Below are positions 55,851-64,000 of a stretch of 64,000 nt of DNA, piece by piece. Within the stretch, counting starts at the first letter, position 1; each line of letters opens with the position of its first letter. The stretch is from assembly GCA_046233135.1 (NCBI GenBank), contig JBJXHN010000006.1, forward strand, positions 124,001 through 188,000, in the 5' to 3' direction. The position numbers and the translations under genes were made by a program. Under the pieces are notes generated by a model that worked only from the letters and a program-made list of their open reading frames with translations, was not told where the DNA came from and did not search any database. Source of the DNA: JBJXHN01 sp046233135. GTDB lineage: Bacteria; Pseudomonadota; Alphaproteobacteria; Rhodospirillales; Rhodospirillaceae.

Positions 55851-55935
55851 GTTTGTTGATAAACATACAAACTAAAGAATTATATGTCCGCCGTGAAATC
55901 AACTAAAAAGTGAAATTCTTCGTTTTTCACTTCAC
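55851..55935. promoter_or_regulatory. AT-rich region: diguanylate cyclase promoter and upstream gene terminator
   Basis: On the minus strand a TATAAT -10 lies at 55879-55884, with a weak TTTAGT 17 bases upstream. An inverted repeat GTTTGT..ACAAAC (55851-55872) sits just downstream of it. AAGTGAAA (55908-55915) with TTTCACTT (55925-55932), followed on the minus strand by TTTAG, overlaps the stop of the cyclodeaminase-family gene and probably terminates it. Confidence 0.55.
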
Positions 55936-56936
55936 GGGCAGAGCAAGTGGGATGCCCGGCATTCCGGCGCGAGAATCAACTGCGCCGCGGCAAGATCCTC
56001 CAGAGACACGCCGACGGACTTGAACAGAGTGATTTCCGTCTCGTCATAGCGCCCCGTGGTGGTGTTCCGGCACAAGGCGAACAGGTCGCCACAGATCTGT
56101 TTTTCCGTCAGGACGCCGGTGGCCAGCGGCTGGATGATATCGCCGGCTTCGCGGATGGCACCATCGCGGGTATCGACGAAGACGCGGGCACGGCGGATGG
56201 CCGTGTCGTCGGCTTCCCGCATGGATGGCGTGAAGCCGCCGACCAGATCCACGTGGCAGCCCGGGGCCAGCCACGATCCGTCGATCAGCGGTTCGGTAGC
56301 GAGGGTGGCGCAGGAAACGATGTCGGCGGCGCGGATGGCCACTTCCAGTTCCGGAACCGCATCCACTGCGGCCGGCAGGTGGCCCCGCAGCCGGGCGGTC
56401 AGGGCTTCCGCCTTGTCCAGCGACCGCCCCCAGACCAGGACCTTTTCCAGGGAGGGCCGGGCCGTCAGATGGGCTTCGATCAGGTTGGGCGCCAGGCGGC
56501 CGGTACCGACCATCACCAGGGTGCGGGCATCTTCCCGGGCGAGAAAGCCGGCCGCCAGGGCCGAGGCGGCGGCGGTGCGGCGGGCAGTGACTTCGCCGCC
56601 GTCGAGCATGGCCATGGGGGCGCCGGTTTCGCCGCTGAACACCACGACCACGCCGGACACGGCGGGGAAGCCACGGGCACCATTGCCGGGAAAGACCTGG
56701 ACCAGCTTGACCATGGACAGGCGGTTCAGGGCGCCCGGCCTGGCCGGGTCGCCGGGCTGCTGGGTCCAGGCGGGCATCAGCAGCAGGGTGGCGTCCGGTT
56801 CGGTACCGGGCAGGGACATGGTGTGGTGGTGACGCATCGGTGCCTCACCGGGGTGGCGGAACGCTGCCGCCAACGTCTCGATCAGGGCCGGCCACGGCGT
56901 GCGGGCGCGAACTTCGTGGGCATCAATGAAGCGCAT
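55932..56936 (-). CDS. Ornithine cyclodeaminase / mu-crystallin family protein
   Basis: About 334 residues with the family Rossmann region VMVGTGRLAPNLIEAHLTAR and the substrate-side motif GGEVTARRTAAASALAAGFL. The group includes ornithine cyclodeaminase, alanine dehydrogenase and ketimine reductases, all using NAD(P)H or NAD+ on amino or imino acids. ATG 56936 is chosen because AGGA lies 7 nt upstream; ATGs further out (56957) have no such site. A ketimine or delta1-pyrroline-type reductase role would sit well with the amine oxidase and proline genes here, but the exact reaction cannot be read from the sequence. Confidence 0.88.
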   Translation of the reverse strand: MRFIDAHEVRARTPWPALIETLAAAFRHPGEAPMRHHHTMSLPGTEPDATLLLMPAWTQQPGDPARPGALNRLSMVKLVQVFPGNGARGFPAVSGVVVVFSGETGAPMAMLDGGEVTARRTAAASALAAGFLAREDARTLVMVGTGRLAPNLIEAHLTARPSLEKVLVWGRSLDKAEALTARLRGHLPAAVDAVPELEVAIRAADIVSCATLATEPLIDGSWLAPGCHVDLVGGFTPSMREADDTAIRRARVFVDTRDGAIREAGDIIQPLATGVLTEKQICGDLFALCRNTTTGRYDETEITLFKSVGVSLEDLAAAQLILAPECRASHLLCP

Positions 56937-57021
56937 GGCCAGGTCCTCGTAGCACATTGATATTTTCCGGATGTCCGGTGTGGTCCGGGGATCCGAAGAG
57001 TCACCTGGGGACGCGGCGGCA

Positions 57022-57066
57022 AAAAGCAAACGGCGTTTTCCGGGGAGGAAAACGCCGTTCGCTTTT
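57022..57066 (-). terminator. Strong terminator-like hairpin downstream of the small DUF1127-like gene
   Basis: A perfect 13-bp stem, AACGGCGTTTTCC (57029-57041) with GGAAAACGCCGTT (57047-57059), extends by AAAAGCA/CGCTTTT to 20 pairs with one mismatch. A residues on the left and T residues on the right allow termination in both directions. It lies between the cyclodeaminase-family gene and the small gene. Confidence 0.8.
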
Positions 57067-57179
57067 GTCCGGAACCCTGATCCGGGGGGAAGTTTGGGGT
57101 CTCGCCGGCCGTTCCTGGTTTGGGGGAAGAACGGGCGACGGTGGGTCAGGGCAGACCGGACGCAGTCGTGAACGCTTGA

Positions 57180-57377
57180 TTAATGCGCGGCCACGCCGTG
57201 CGGAGGCACGGGGGTGTCGCGATGGGGCAGGCGGCGCAGGCGTGCGGCGACCCAGTGGATGAATTTCATCATTTCCCGGGAGCGCGCGATCCGGGCGCGT
57301 CGTTCGATTTCCAGGAAGTCGGCGGTGCCGAAGGCGTCCCGCACCGCCACGCTGGTGCGGTCGAGGGAGGTGGACAT
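57180..57377 (-). CDS. Small DUF1127-like basic protein
   Basis: About 65 residues, Arg-rich in its second half (RRARIARSREMMKFIHWVAA, then RLRRLPHR), resembling DUF1127/YjiS proteins of alphaproteobacteria, which are short, basic and often stress-induced RNA-linked proteins. ATG 57377 follows AAAGGG by about 8 nt; ATGs at 57395 and 57407 lack a ribosome binding site. A perfect GCGGCC CCTT GGCCGC hairpin (57421-57436) lies in its likely leader, and a strong terminator follows. The match is by shape and composition, so moderate. Confidence 0.6.
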   Translation of the reverse strand: MSTSLDRTSVAVRDAFGTADFLEIERRARIARSREMMKFIHWVAARLRRLPHRDTPVPPHGVAAH

Positions 57378-57643
57378 GCTCGTGCCCTTTATCATCGGAA
57401 GGTTCATGAAGACGAAAACAGCGGCCCCTTGGCCGCGTTTCCTTCCGAAGATATAGGCCTAAGGTGCCGGTTCCGTCGTCCCGAAAAGCCGGGAGGCTGG
57501 GTTGTGTCTCTCGCATGACGTCGGAAAAGCGCGACGGGGGATGCGGGGGCTTCAGGCATCGCTTGCAACGACGAGGATCCTGTGCGACCTCTCCTGACCG
57601 GCCGGGCTGCGGCCGGAGTCCCTTGATGCGACAGGATCGACCC

Positions 57644-58537
57644 ATGACCACCACGCCCACCGCCCCTCCCGCCTTCTGGCAGGTGGAGATTACCGTTCCC
57701 GCCGCTGCCGTGGCCGGGCTGGAAGCGGCGCTGGAGCCGGTGAGCGAGGCCCTCCTGTGCTTTGAAACCAACGAGGAAAAGGGGCTGTGGACGGTCCAGG
57801 CCCTGTGCGAGGAGCGGCCCGCCCCGTCGGTTCTGCAACCCGCCCTGGCGCTGATCGCCGCCAGCCTCGGCATCGACGAGCCCGAGCCGGTGGTGATCCG
57901 CCTGGAAGGGCGTGACTGGCTGCGCGAGAATCTGGTGACCTTCCCGCCGATCCGGGTGGGGCGCTTTTTCATCCATGGTTCTCACCACACCGCCCCGCCG
58001 CCGTCGGGCAGCTTTCCCTTGCAGGTGGATGCCGCCACCGCGTTCGGGTCCGGTGACCACGACAGCACGCGAGGCTGCCTGATGGCGCTGGATATGCTCG
58101 ACCGCCGGGGCGGGGCCTCGCGGGTGCTCGACATGGGCTGCGGATCCGGGATCCTGTCGCTGGCCGCGGCGCGGGCCTGGCCTTGCTCGGTGCTGGCGGT
58201 GGATATCGATCCGGAATCCGTACGAGTGGCCAAGGCCAATGCCCGCCTGAACGGTCTGGCTCATCGCATCACCGCCATGCCGGGCAACGGTCCTCGCGGC
58301 CGGGAGGTGCGCGAGGACGCCCCCTATGACCTGATCTGCGCCAATATCCTCGCCCGGCCCCTGGCTGCCATGGCCAAACCGCTGGCCTCGCTGCTGGCAC
58401 CGGGGGGCACGGTGGTGCTCGCCGGGCTGCTGGAACGGCAGGAACGGGCGGTGCTATCGGCCTATCGGACGCAGGGATTGACCCTGCTGAAGCGCCTGCG
58501 CCTGAACCCCTGGACCACCCTGGTCCTGCGCGGATAG
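57644..58537 (+). CDS. prmA: Ribosomal protein L11 methyltransferase PrmA
   Basis: About 297 residues. After the N-terminal L11-recognition domain comes the SAM-binding core: FGSGDHDSTRGCL, VLDMGCGSGILSLAAAR, VDIDPESVRVAKANARLNG, and the PrmA catalytic motif NILARPL. It trimethylates lysines and the N-terminus of L11. AGGA is 7 nt before ATG 57644; a longer upstream in-frame extension from 57464 has no support. It ends in a good terminator (58573-58606). Confidence 0.9.
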   Translation: MTTTPTAPPAFWQVEITVPAAAVAGLEAALEPVSEALLCFETNEEKGLWTVQALCEERPAPSVLQPALALIAASLGIDEPEPVVIRLEGRDWLRENLVTFPPIRVGRFFIHGSHHTAPPPSGSFPLQVDAATAFGSGDHDSTRGCLMALDMLDRRGGASRVLDMGCGSGILSLAAARAWPCSVLAVDIDPESVRVAKANARLNGLAHRITAMPGNGPRGREVREDAPYDLICANILARPLAAMAKPLASLLAPGGTVVLAGLLERQERAVLSAYRTQGLTLLKRLRLNPWTTLVLRG

Positions 58538-58572
58538 GGCGCTGCCCTTACCCACTGATCCTGTGTCGAGAG

Positions 58573-58606
58573 AGGGGGCCGCCCGCGCGGCCTCCTTTCG
58601 TCGTTT
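58573..58606 (+). terminator. Terminator of prmA
   Basis: AGGGGGCCGC (58573-58582) pairs with GCGGCCTCCT (58587-58596), 9 of 10 matched, followed by TTCGTCGTTTTT. Confidence 0.75.
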
Positions 58607-58688
58607 TTGCGACAACCAGACACTTTCATCGTCCGTATAGGGCCACATCGCGAGTCTCCGAGTATCGAGGGAAAGGAGGGTGCTCTGC

Positions 58689-58718
58689 ATGAGCAATTTT
58701 TGTTGCGGTGCAGCATGA
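58689..58718 (+). CDS. Nine-codon peptide MSNFCCGAA, possible leader ORF
   Basis: A tiny open frame, too short for normal gene finding. It is preceded by AAGGAGG (58673-58679), 9 nt before the ATG, an excellent ribosome binding site. It contains two adjacent Cys codons (TGT TGC) and ends 99 bp before the M24 aminopeptidase start. This layout suits a leader peptide whose translation senses cysteine or its charged tRNA, but no alternative terminator/antiterminator was identified. Translation is inferred only. Confidence 0.4.
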   Translation: MSNFCCGAA

Positions 58719-58817
58719 CGATCCGTCGCTCATGTGGGGGCTGGGAACCGGGCAGGGAAGGGGCCAAATAGGACGCAGGTGCAATTCTTTGTCGATAGGT
58801 GCAAGGAGGGTCCGGGG

Positions 58818-60842
58818 ATGAGGGTGATGTGGGCGCAGCAGGATTTCGAGGCAGCCCTGAAGGCCGCGCGGGCGACGGGATGGGACATCTCGCGCGGGGC
58901 GCTGGCCGAGCTGCTGCGGGGTCTGGCAGCGGCGCCGGATTTCGGACGGCGGGACTGGACGACCCTGGTGCACGGAACGGCGGATGACGCGCTCCTGGAC
59001 CTGCTCGACACCCTGCGTGCCCAGGCCGCCCAGGCATTCGAGGAGTCGAGCGTGCCGAAGAAGGACCGTCTGGGCAGCCTGCGGGCAGCGATGGCGGACC
59101 AGGGGCTGAGCGGCTTCGTCGTGCCCCATGCGGACGAATACCAGAACGAGTTCATTCCCCTGCGCGCCGAGCGCCTGGCTTGGCTGACCGGTTTCACCGG
59201 GTCGGCGGGCACCGCCGTGATTCTGGCCGACAAGGCGGCGATCTTTGTCGATGGCCGCTATACTTTGCAGGTGCGAGAACAGGTGGACAGCGGGTCTTGG
59301 GAAATCTGCAGCCTGACCGACGATCCGCCCCATGCCTGGATCGAACGCAACCTGCCCCGAGGCGCGCGGCTGGGCTATGATCCCTGGCTGCATACCCCCG
59401 CCCAGACCAACCGTCTGTGCACCGCCTGTGATACGGCGGGGGGAGTCCTGGTGTCCGGTACGGTCAACCCCCTGGACGTCGCCTGGTCCGACCAGCCACC
59501 GCCGCCGGTTTCGCCGGTGGTGCCCCACGCCACGGTCTACACGGGTAAGAGCGGGGAGGAAAAGCGGACGGAGATCCTCGGGGTGCTGCGCGAGAAGGGC
59601 GAGGATGCGGTGGTGTTGACCGCACCTGAATCCGTCGCCTGGCTGCTGAATATCCGGGGGGCTGATGTCTCCCATACGCCTTTGGTCCTGTGTCGGGCGA
59701 TTCTGCTGTCCGACGGGACGGCCCGGCTGTTCCTGGATCCCGCCAAGGTGACTGACGGCTTGCAGACCCATCTGGGCAACGCGGTGGCTATCGAAAATGA
59801 GGAAAGCTTCGGTCCGGCTCTGGACGGGCTGGGCGCCAGGGGCTGCAAGGTGCGCCTGGACCGCACCACGGCCCCGACCTGGGTGGACGAGCGACTGCGG
59901 CAGGCAGGGGCGGTGGTGGTGGACGGGGCGGACCCCTGCGTGCTGCCCAAGGCCTGCAAGACCCGGGTGGAAGTGGACGGGACCCGTGCCGCCCACCGCC
60001 GCGACGGGGCGGCCCTGGTGCGCTTTCTGCACTGGCTGTCGGAGGCGGCGCCGGGCGGTTCTGTCACCGAACTGTCTGCGGCTGCCCGGCTTCAGGCGAT
60101 CCGGCTGGAAGACGGCCTGCTGCGGGACCTGTCCTTCGCCACCATCAGCGCGGCCGGCCCCCATGCGGCGCTGCCGCACTATCGGGTGACGGCGAAGTCA
60201 AACCGGCCGCTGGCGTCGGGGGATATCTATCTGGTGGACAGTGGCGGCCAGTACCTGGACGGCACCACCGATGTCACGCGGACGGTGGCCATCGGCCCCG
60301 CCGATCCCGAAGCCCGACGCCGCTTCACCCTGGTGCTTAAGGGCCATATCGCCCTGGCCAGGGCGGTCTTTCCGGAGGGGACAACGGGTACCCAGCTCGA
60401 CCCCCTGGCCCGCCAGTTCCTGTGGGCCGAGGGGCTGGACTATGACCACGGCACGGGCCATGGGGTGGGCAGTTTCCTGGGGGTGCACGAGGGGCCTGCG
60501 CGGATTTCCAAGGCGCCGAGCCCGGTGGCCCTGAGGCCCGGCATGGTGCTGTCCAACGAACCCGGTTACTACAAGGAAGGCGCCTACGGCATCCGCATCG
60601 AGAATCTGGTGACGGTGGTGGCCCCGGAGCAGCCGGCGAACGCGGACCGCTCCGTCCTGGCGTTCGAGACCCTGACCCTGGCTCCCATCGACCGTACCCT
60701 GATCGATCCGGCCCTGCTCACGGCTGAGGAAACGGCCTGGCTGAACGCCTATCACCAGCGGGTCTGCGACACCCTGACCCCTCTGCTGGAGGCCTATCCG
60801 GAGGTGCGGGCCTGGCTCGCCGGGGTGACGGCGCCGGTGTAG
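58818..60842 (+). CDS. Aminopeptidase P-type M24 metallopeptidase
   Basis: About 674 residues. It has two creatinase N-like domains (about 90-380) and a C-terminal pita-bread domain with the M24B metal ligands: YLVDSGGQYLDGTTDVTR (Asp, Asp), HGTGHGVGSFLGVHEG (His), SNEPGYYKEGAYGIRIEN (Glu, Glu). It removes the N-terminal residue from peptides with proline second. The start is ATG 58818: AGGAGG lies 8 nt upstream. An extra N-terminal helical segment of about 80 residues precedes the usual start of the family. Complementary in function to the proline catabolism genes, though not linked. Confidence 0.92.
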   Translation: MRVMWAQQDFEAALKAARATGWDISRGALAELLRGLAAAPDFGRRDWTTLVHGTADDALLDLLDTLRAQAAQAFEESSVPKKDRLGSLRAAMADQGLSGFVVPHADEYQNEFIPLRAERLAWLTGFTGSAGTAVILADKAAIFVDGRYTLQVREQVDSGSWEICSLTDDPPHAWIERNLPRGARLGYDPWLHTPAQTNRLCTACDTAGGVLVSGTVNPLDVAWSDQPPPPVSPVVPHATVYTGKSGEEKRTEILGVLREKGEDAVVLTAPESVAWLLNIRGADVSHTPLVLCRAILLSDGTARLFLDPAKVTDGLQTHLGNAVAIENEESFGPALDGLGARGCKVRLDRTTAPTWVDERLRQAGAVVVDGADPCVLPKACKTRVEVDGTRAAHRRDGAALVRFLHWLSEAAPGGSVTELSAAARLQAIRLEDGLLRDLSFATISAAGPHAALPHYRVTAKSNRPLASGDIYLVDSGGQYLDGTTDVTRTVAIGPADPEARRRFTLVLKGHIALARAVFPEGTTGTQLDPLARQFLWAEGLDYDHGTGHGVGSFLGVHEGPARISKAPSPVALRPGMVLSNEPGYYKEGAYGIRIENLVTVVAPEQPANADRSVLAFETLTLAPIDRTLIDPALLTAEETAWLNAYHQRVCDTLTPLLEAYPEVRAWLAGVTAPV

Positions 60843-60851
60843 CGGAGGGGA

Positions 60852-61631
60852 TCACCCGAACCGGAACACATCCATCGCCAGGGCGCCATAGGTCACGCTG
60901 TCGTGCAGCCGCTGACCCTTGGCGTCTCCGGTGGCCTCGGCTGCGCCGATGGCGGCGAAGAGGGGCAGGTAATGATCCGGTGAGGGGTGATTGCGCAAGG
61001 CGTCCGGATGGGCCACCCAGCGGCACAGGGCTTCGGAGTCGCCGGCCGTCACCTGTTCGGCGGTCCATTCGGTGAAGCGGCTGACCCAGTCCAGCGCCGG
61101 GCCGTCCTGGTCGTGGCGGGACAGGGCGCGCAGATTGTGGGTGATGGCCCCACTGCCAATGATCATCACTCCGCGCTTCCGCAAGGGGGCCAGCGCCGCG
61201 CCCAGCTTCAGGTGCCAATGGGCTGTACGGTGGGGCTGGATGGAAACCGGCACCACCGGGATGCCGGCGCCCGGCCAGATCAGCGACAGCGGCACCCAGG
61301 CGCCATGATCCAGGCCACGCGCCGGGTCGGCTTCCGCCGGCAGCCCGGCCGCGCACAGGGCGGCCACCACGGCCTGCGCCACATCCGGTGCCCCGGGAGC
61401 GGGATAGGTAAGGCGGTAGAGGCGGTCTTCGAAGCCATAGAAATCATGGATGGTTTCCGGTGCCTCGGCGAAGCCCACGGCCGGCTGGCTGGTTTCCCAA
61501 TGGGCCGACAGCACCACCACCGCTTCCGGCCGGGGCAGGGAGCCCGCCAGGCCGCGCAGGAAGCGATGGGCGGGGCCGTCAGTCACGGCCAGCATCGGCG
61601 ATCCGTGGGAAATGAACAGAACGGGCATCAT
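60852..61631 (-). CDS. LigB/DODA-type extradiol ring-cleavage dioxygenase
   Basis: A 259-residue class III extradiol dioxygenase (YgiD group). Likely Fe-binding positions are in FISHGSPMLA, LSAHWETS and GLDHGAWVPLSLIWPGAG, with the catalytic-type His in GSGAITHNLRAL. Family members open catechol rings such as DOPA with O2. AAGGA lies about 9 nt before the start. It is convergent with the aminopeptidase gene and has no aromatic pathway genes beside it, so the substrate is open. Confidence 0.9.
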   Translation of the reverse strand: MMPVLFISHGSPMLAVTDGPAHRFLRGLAGSLPRPEAVVVLSAHWETSQPAVGFAEAPETIHDFYGFEDRLYRLTYPAPGAPDVAQAVVAALCAAGLPAEADPARGLDHGAWVPLSLIWPGAGIPVVPVSIQPHRTAHWHLKLGAALAPLRKRGVMIIGSGAITHNLRALSRHDQDGPALDWVSRFTEWTAEQVTAGDSEALCRWVAHPDALRNHPSPDHYLPLFAAIGAAEATGDAKGQRLHDSVTYGALAMDVFRFG

Positions 61632-61745
61632 GGCCGGTGGTCCTTTGCTGCGAGGTAAGGACTATATAGACCACGGCGAGGCAGCCGGAGAGGGGCCGAA
61701 CGGGAAACAGTCCGTGCACGATGCGGCGACGAATGGTGATGGCCC

Positions 61746-61776
61746 TTGCCGAGACGCGGCCCGACCATGATATAGT
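61746..61776 (+). promoter_or_regulatory. Candidate bamD promoter
   Basis: TTGCCG at 61746-61751 and TATAGT at 61771-61776 are separated by 19 bases (or GATATA with 17). A GGCCC TCCG GGGCC hairpin (61791-61804) follows in the leader. The match is moderate. Confidence 0.4.
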
Positions 61777-61850
61777 CCGCCGCACGTGCAGGCCCTCCGG
61801 GGCCGGCGTGACCGTTCGCCGTCCCCATGAACCGCTGATGTCGGGAGCCC

Positions 61851-62702
61851 ATGACCGATTGGTCCTTGCCCCTCCGGTCCTTTTGCGACTGGATCCGCGC
61901 CTTGCGCCGGCCGGCCGCTGCGGCGGTGGTGGGCGTGGCCCTCGCCCTTGGAGCCTGTTCCTCGAACGATGAGGAACCCGAGTATGTGGAGCGCCCGGTC
62001 GAGGAGCTCTACAACCGCGCCGTCGATCTGCTGAATGCCGGCAGTTATGACGAGGCGGCCCAGGCTTTCGAGGAAGTGGAGCGCCAGCACCCCTATTCCG
62101 TCTGGGCCACCAAGGCTCAGCTGATGAGCGCCTATGCCCTGTACGAGGACAATACCTATGATGATGCGGTGGTGGCGCTGAACCGCTTCATCCAGCTGCA
62201 TCCGGGCAACCGCGACATCGCCTATGCCTACTACCTGCGCGGCCTGTGCTATTACGAGCAGATCGCCGACGTGAAGCGGGATCAGGTCATCACCCGGGAA
62301 GCCATGAGCAACCTGCGCGAAGTGGTGACCCGTTTCCCTGACAGCCGCTATGCCCGTGATGCCCGCCTGAAGATCGATCTGGCGCGCGACCACCTCGCCG
62401 GCAAGGAAATGGCCGTCGGCCGGTGGTATCTGAGTCAGGACCAGTACCTGTCGGCGCTGAACCGCTTCCGCACGGTGGTGGAACGCTTCGATCAGACCAC
62501 CCATGTACCCGAAGCCCTGTACCGCCTCGTCGAGGTCAACATGATCCTTGGCTTGACGGAAGAGGCCAAGCGGGTGGCCAGCGTGCTCGGCTTCAACTTC
62601 CCGGGAAGCGAGTGGTATGTGGACGCCTATGCCCTGGTGACCGGGGGGGGCAAGCCGACCGGCGCGGACGACACGGCCTGGTATGATTTCGACTGGCTCT
62701 AG
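61851..62702 (+). CDS. bamD: Outer-membrane assembly lipoprotein BamD
   Basis: A 283-residue lipoprotein. The N-terminal export signal ends in the lipobox LGAC (Cys at about residue 36, after a hydrophobic AAAAVVGVALALGAC), followed by five TPR-like helical pairs (for example AGSYDEAAQAFEEVERQHP and YSVWATKAQLMSAYAL). It belongs to the BAM complex that folds outer-membrane proteins. Its position just before recN is the normal alphaproteobacterial order. Confidence 0.95.
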   Translation: MTDWSLPLRSFCDWIRALRRPAAAAVVGVALALGACSSNDEEPEYVERPVEELYNRAVDLLNAGSYDEAAQAFEEVERQHPYSVWATKAQLMSAYALYEDNTYDDAVVALNRFIQLHPGNRDIAYAYYLRGLCYYEQIADVKRDQVITREAMSNLREVVTRFPDSRYARDARLKIDLARDHLAGKEMAVGRWYLSQDQYLSALNRFRTVVERFDQTTHVPEALYRLVEVNMILGLTEEAKRVASVLGFNFPGSEWYVDAYALVTGGGKPTGADDTAWYDFDWL

Positions 62703-62713
62703 GTGAGCACCCT

Positions 62714-64000
62714 ATGCTGAGCGCCCTTTCCATTCGCGATGTGGTGCTGATCGAACGGCTCTACCTGTCCTTCGATGGCGGCCTCAGCGTTTTCACCGGG
62801 GAAACCGGGGCGGGCAAGTCCATCCTGCTCGACAGCCTGTCCCTGGCGCTCGGCGCCCGGGCGGACAGTGGCCTGGTGCGCAAGGGGGCCAGCCAGCTGG
62901 CGGTGACTGCGGCCTTTTCCCTGCCCGCTGGCCATCCCGCCTTTGCCGTCCTGAAAGACGCCGACCTGGCTGTGGAGCCGGGGGAGGCCCTGGTGATCCG
63001 TCGCACGGTGTCGGCGGATGGCCGGTCAAAGGCCCATGTGAACGATCAGCCCGCCAGCGTCGGGCTGCTGCGCTCGCTGGGGGCGACGTTGGTGGAAATC
63101 CACGGCCAGTTCGAAAGCCACGGTCTTCTGGACCCGACCACTCACCGGGCGGTGCTGGATGCCCATGGGTCGGCTGCCGTGGCCCTGGCCGAAACCCGCC
63201 GCACCTATCGCGTCTGGGCGGCGGCCCGCGATGCCCGTGCGGATGCCGAAGCCGATCTGGCCCGCGCCCGGGCGGAAGAAGACCTGCTGCGCCACACCCT
63301 GGACGAACTGGAAGCCCTGGCCCCCAAGCCGGGCGAGGATGCCAGCTTGGCCGAGGAACGTAGTTTCCTGATGAACGGTGAGAAGCTGGGCGAAGGTCTG
63401 AATGCCGGCCTTGCCGCCCTGTCAGAGCCGGTGTCCGTCGACCACGCCCTGCGCACCGCCATGCGTCATCTGGAACGGGTGGCGCCGATGGCCGGCGGGC
63501 GGCTGGACGCGGTGCTGGAAGGCCTGGACCGTGCCGCCGTGGAAGCCGCAGAGGCTCAGAATACCCTGGAAGCGGTGGTTGGCGACCTGGACCACGATCC
63601 GCGCCGCCTGGAAGCGGTGGAGGAGCGGCTGTTCGCCCTGCGCGGCCTTGCCCGCAAGCATGGCGTGGAGGTCGATGCGCTGCCCGGACTGCTGGAGCGC
63701 ACGCGTACCAGCCTCGCCGCGCTGGACGGGGACGAAGCCTCGCTGGATGCCCTGCGCCAGACCGAGCGCAAGGAGCGGGAGGCCTATCTGATCGCGGCCC
63801 GCGCGCTGTCCAAGGCCCGGGCGGAGACGGCGGCGGCCCTGGATTCCGCCGTTGCCCAGGAACTGCCGCCCCTGAAACTGGAACGGGCCCGCTTCGCCAC
63901 CCTGGTGGAGGACCTGCCGGAAAATCAGTGGGGTCCGGAGGGACTGGACAAGGTGACCTTCCTGGTGGCCACCAACCCCGGTTCCGAACCCGGCCCGATC
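62714..64000 (+). CDS. recN: DNA repair protein RecN, 3' partial
   Basis: Cut by the right edge after 429 codons. Begins MLSALSIRDVVLIERL with Walker A GETGAGKS near residue 30, then VRKGASQLAVTAAF, VNDQPASV and GQFESHGLLDP, as in RecN; the middle is a long Ala/Glu/Arg-rich coiled coil. RecN is an SMC-like ATPase in double-strand-break repair. It starts 11 bp after bamD. The Walker B half lies outside the window. Confidence 0.95.
   Translation, partial: MLSALSIRDVVLIERLYLSFDGGLSVFTGETGAGKSILLDSLSLALGARADSGLVRKGASQLAVTAAFSLPAGHPAFAVLKDADLAVEPGEALVIRRTVSADGRSKAHVNDQPASVGLLRSLGATLVEIHGQFESHGLLDPTTHRAVLDAHGSAAVALAETRRTYRVWAAARDARADAEADLARARAEEDLLRHTLDELEALAPKPGEDASLAEERSFLMNGEKLGEGLNAGLAALSEPVSVDHALRTAMRHLERVAPMAGGRLDAVLEGLDRAAVEAAEAQNTLEAVVGDLDHDPRRLEAVEERLFALRGLARKHGVEVDALPGLLERTRTSLAALDGDEASLDALRQTERKEREAYLIAARALSKARAETAAALDSAVAQELPPLKLERARFATLVEDLPENQWGPEGLDKVTFLVATNPGSEPGPI

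Noticed and set aside
57469..57474. GGAACC on the minus strand as an EcfG (general stress) -35 for the DUF1127-like gene
   Set aside because: No CGTT -10 at 16-17 bases; only a weak match remains.
57464..57643. Upstream in-frame extension of prmA
   Set aside because: Arg/Gly-rich, unrelated to PrmA, while AGGA and ATG at 57644 begin the conserved domain.

Overview
The window is one contiguous piece of a GC-rich genome, most likely an alphaproteobacterium of the Rhodospirillales type. This is inferred from the codon bias, a bamD-recN pair, an Lrp-type regulator divergent from putA, TRAP and Liv amino-acid transporters, and giant RTX proteins with an N-terminal FecR domain. No tRNA, rRNA, CRISPR array, transposase or phage gene was seen.

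Layout. (1) 1-7431: the last part of a hybrid NRPS/PKS (A-PCP-KS-AT-DH-KR-ACP-TE), cut by the left edge, followed by a convergent Nudix-fold protein that lacks the catalytic glutamates. (2) 8157-12489: an Lrp/PutR regulator divergent from bifunctional putA (proline to glutamate). (3) 12492-15000: an ATPase-domain-only Hsp70 protein and an RpiR/SIS regulator, separated by a duplicated segment that carries the 3' end of the regulator gene. (4) 15204-24278: a catabolic operon with a TRAP transporter, diaminopropionate ammonia-lyase, two carbamoylase/allantoate-amidohydrolase-type M20 enzymes, an N-carbamoyl-D-amino-acid hydrolase and a further M20 enzyme. The enzyme genes are joined by 4-nt overlaps. 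(5) 24303-25397: divergent ohrR-ohr with three matching operator sites. (6) 25754-44477: two tandem paralogous giant surface proteins (2083 and 4064 aa) with BapA-prefix-like, FecR, RTX, cadherin-like and beta-helix-like regions. (7) 44519-54022: a DAO-family oxidoreductase divergent from a cluster that holds two 2-aminothiazoline-4-carboxylate (ATC) hydrolase-family proteins, a complete Liv-type ABC transporter, a DMT permease and an M20 amidohydrolase. (8) 54032-64000: a membrane diguanylate cyclase, an ornithine cyclodeaminase-family protein, a DUF1127-like small protein, PrmA, an M24 aminopeptidase P, a LigB-type dioxygenase, BamD and the start of RecN.

How it fits together. Much of the window concerns taking up and opening amino-acid-like nitrogen compounds: proline, ureido/carbamoyl amino acids and diaminopropionate, and perhaps thiazoline or N-carbamoyl-cysteine compounds. 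Uptake systems sit beside the amidohydrolases that would release free amino acids and ammonia. The giant adhesins and the diguanylate cyclase suggest surface attachment, and the NRPS/PKS makes an unknown small molecule. The most interesting regions are the tandem FecR-RTX giants, the ATC-hydrolase/Liv/M20 cluster, and the diaminopropionate-lyase/carbamoylase operon. A nine-codon Cys-Cys peptide with a strong ribosome binding site lies upstream of the aminopeptidase.
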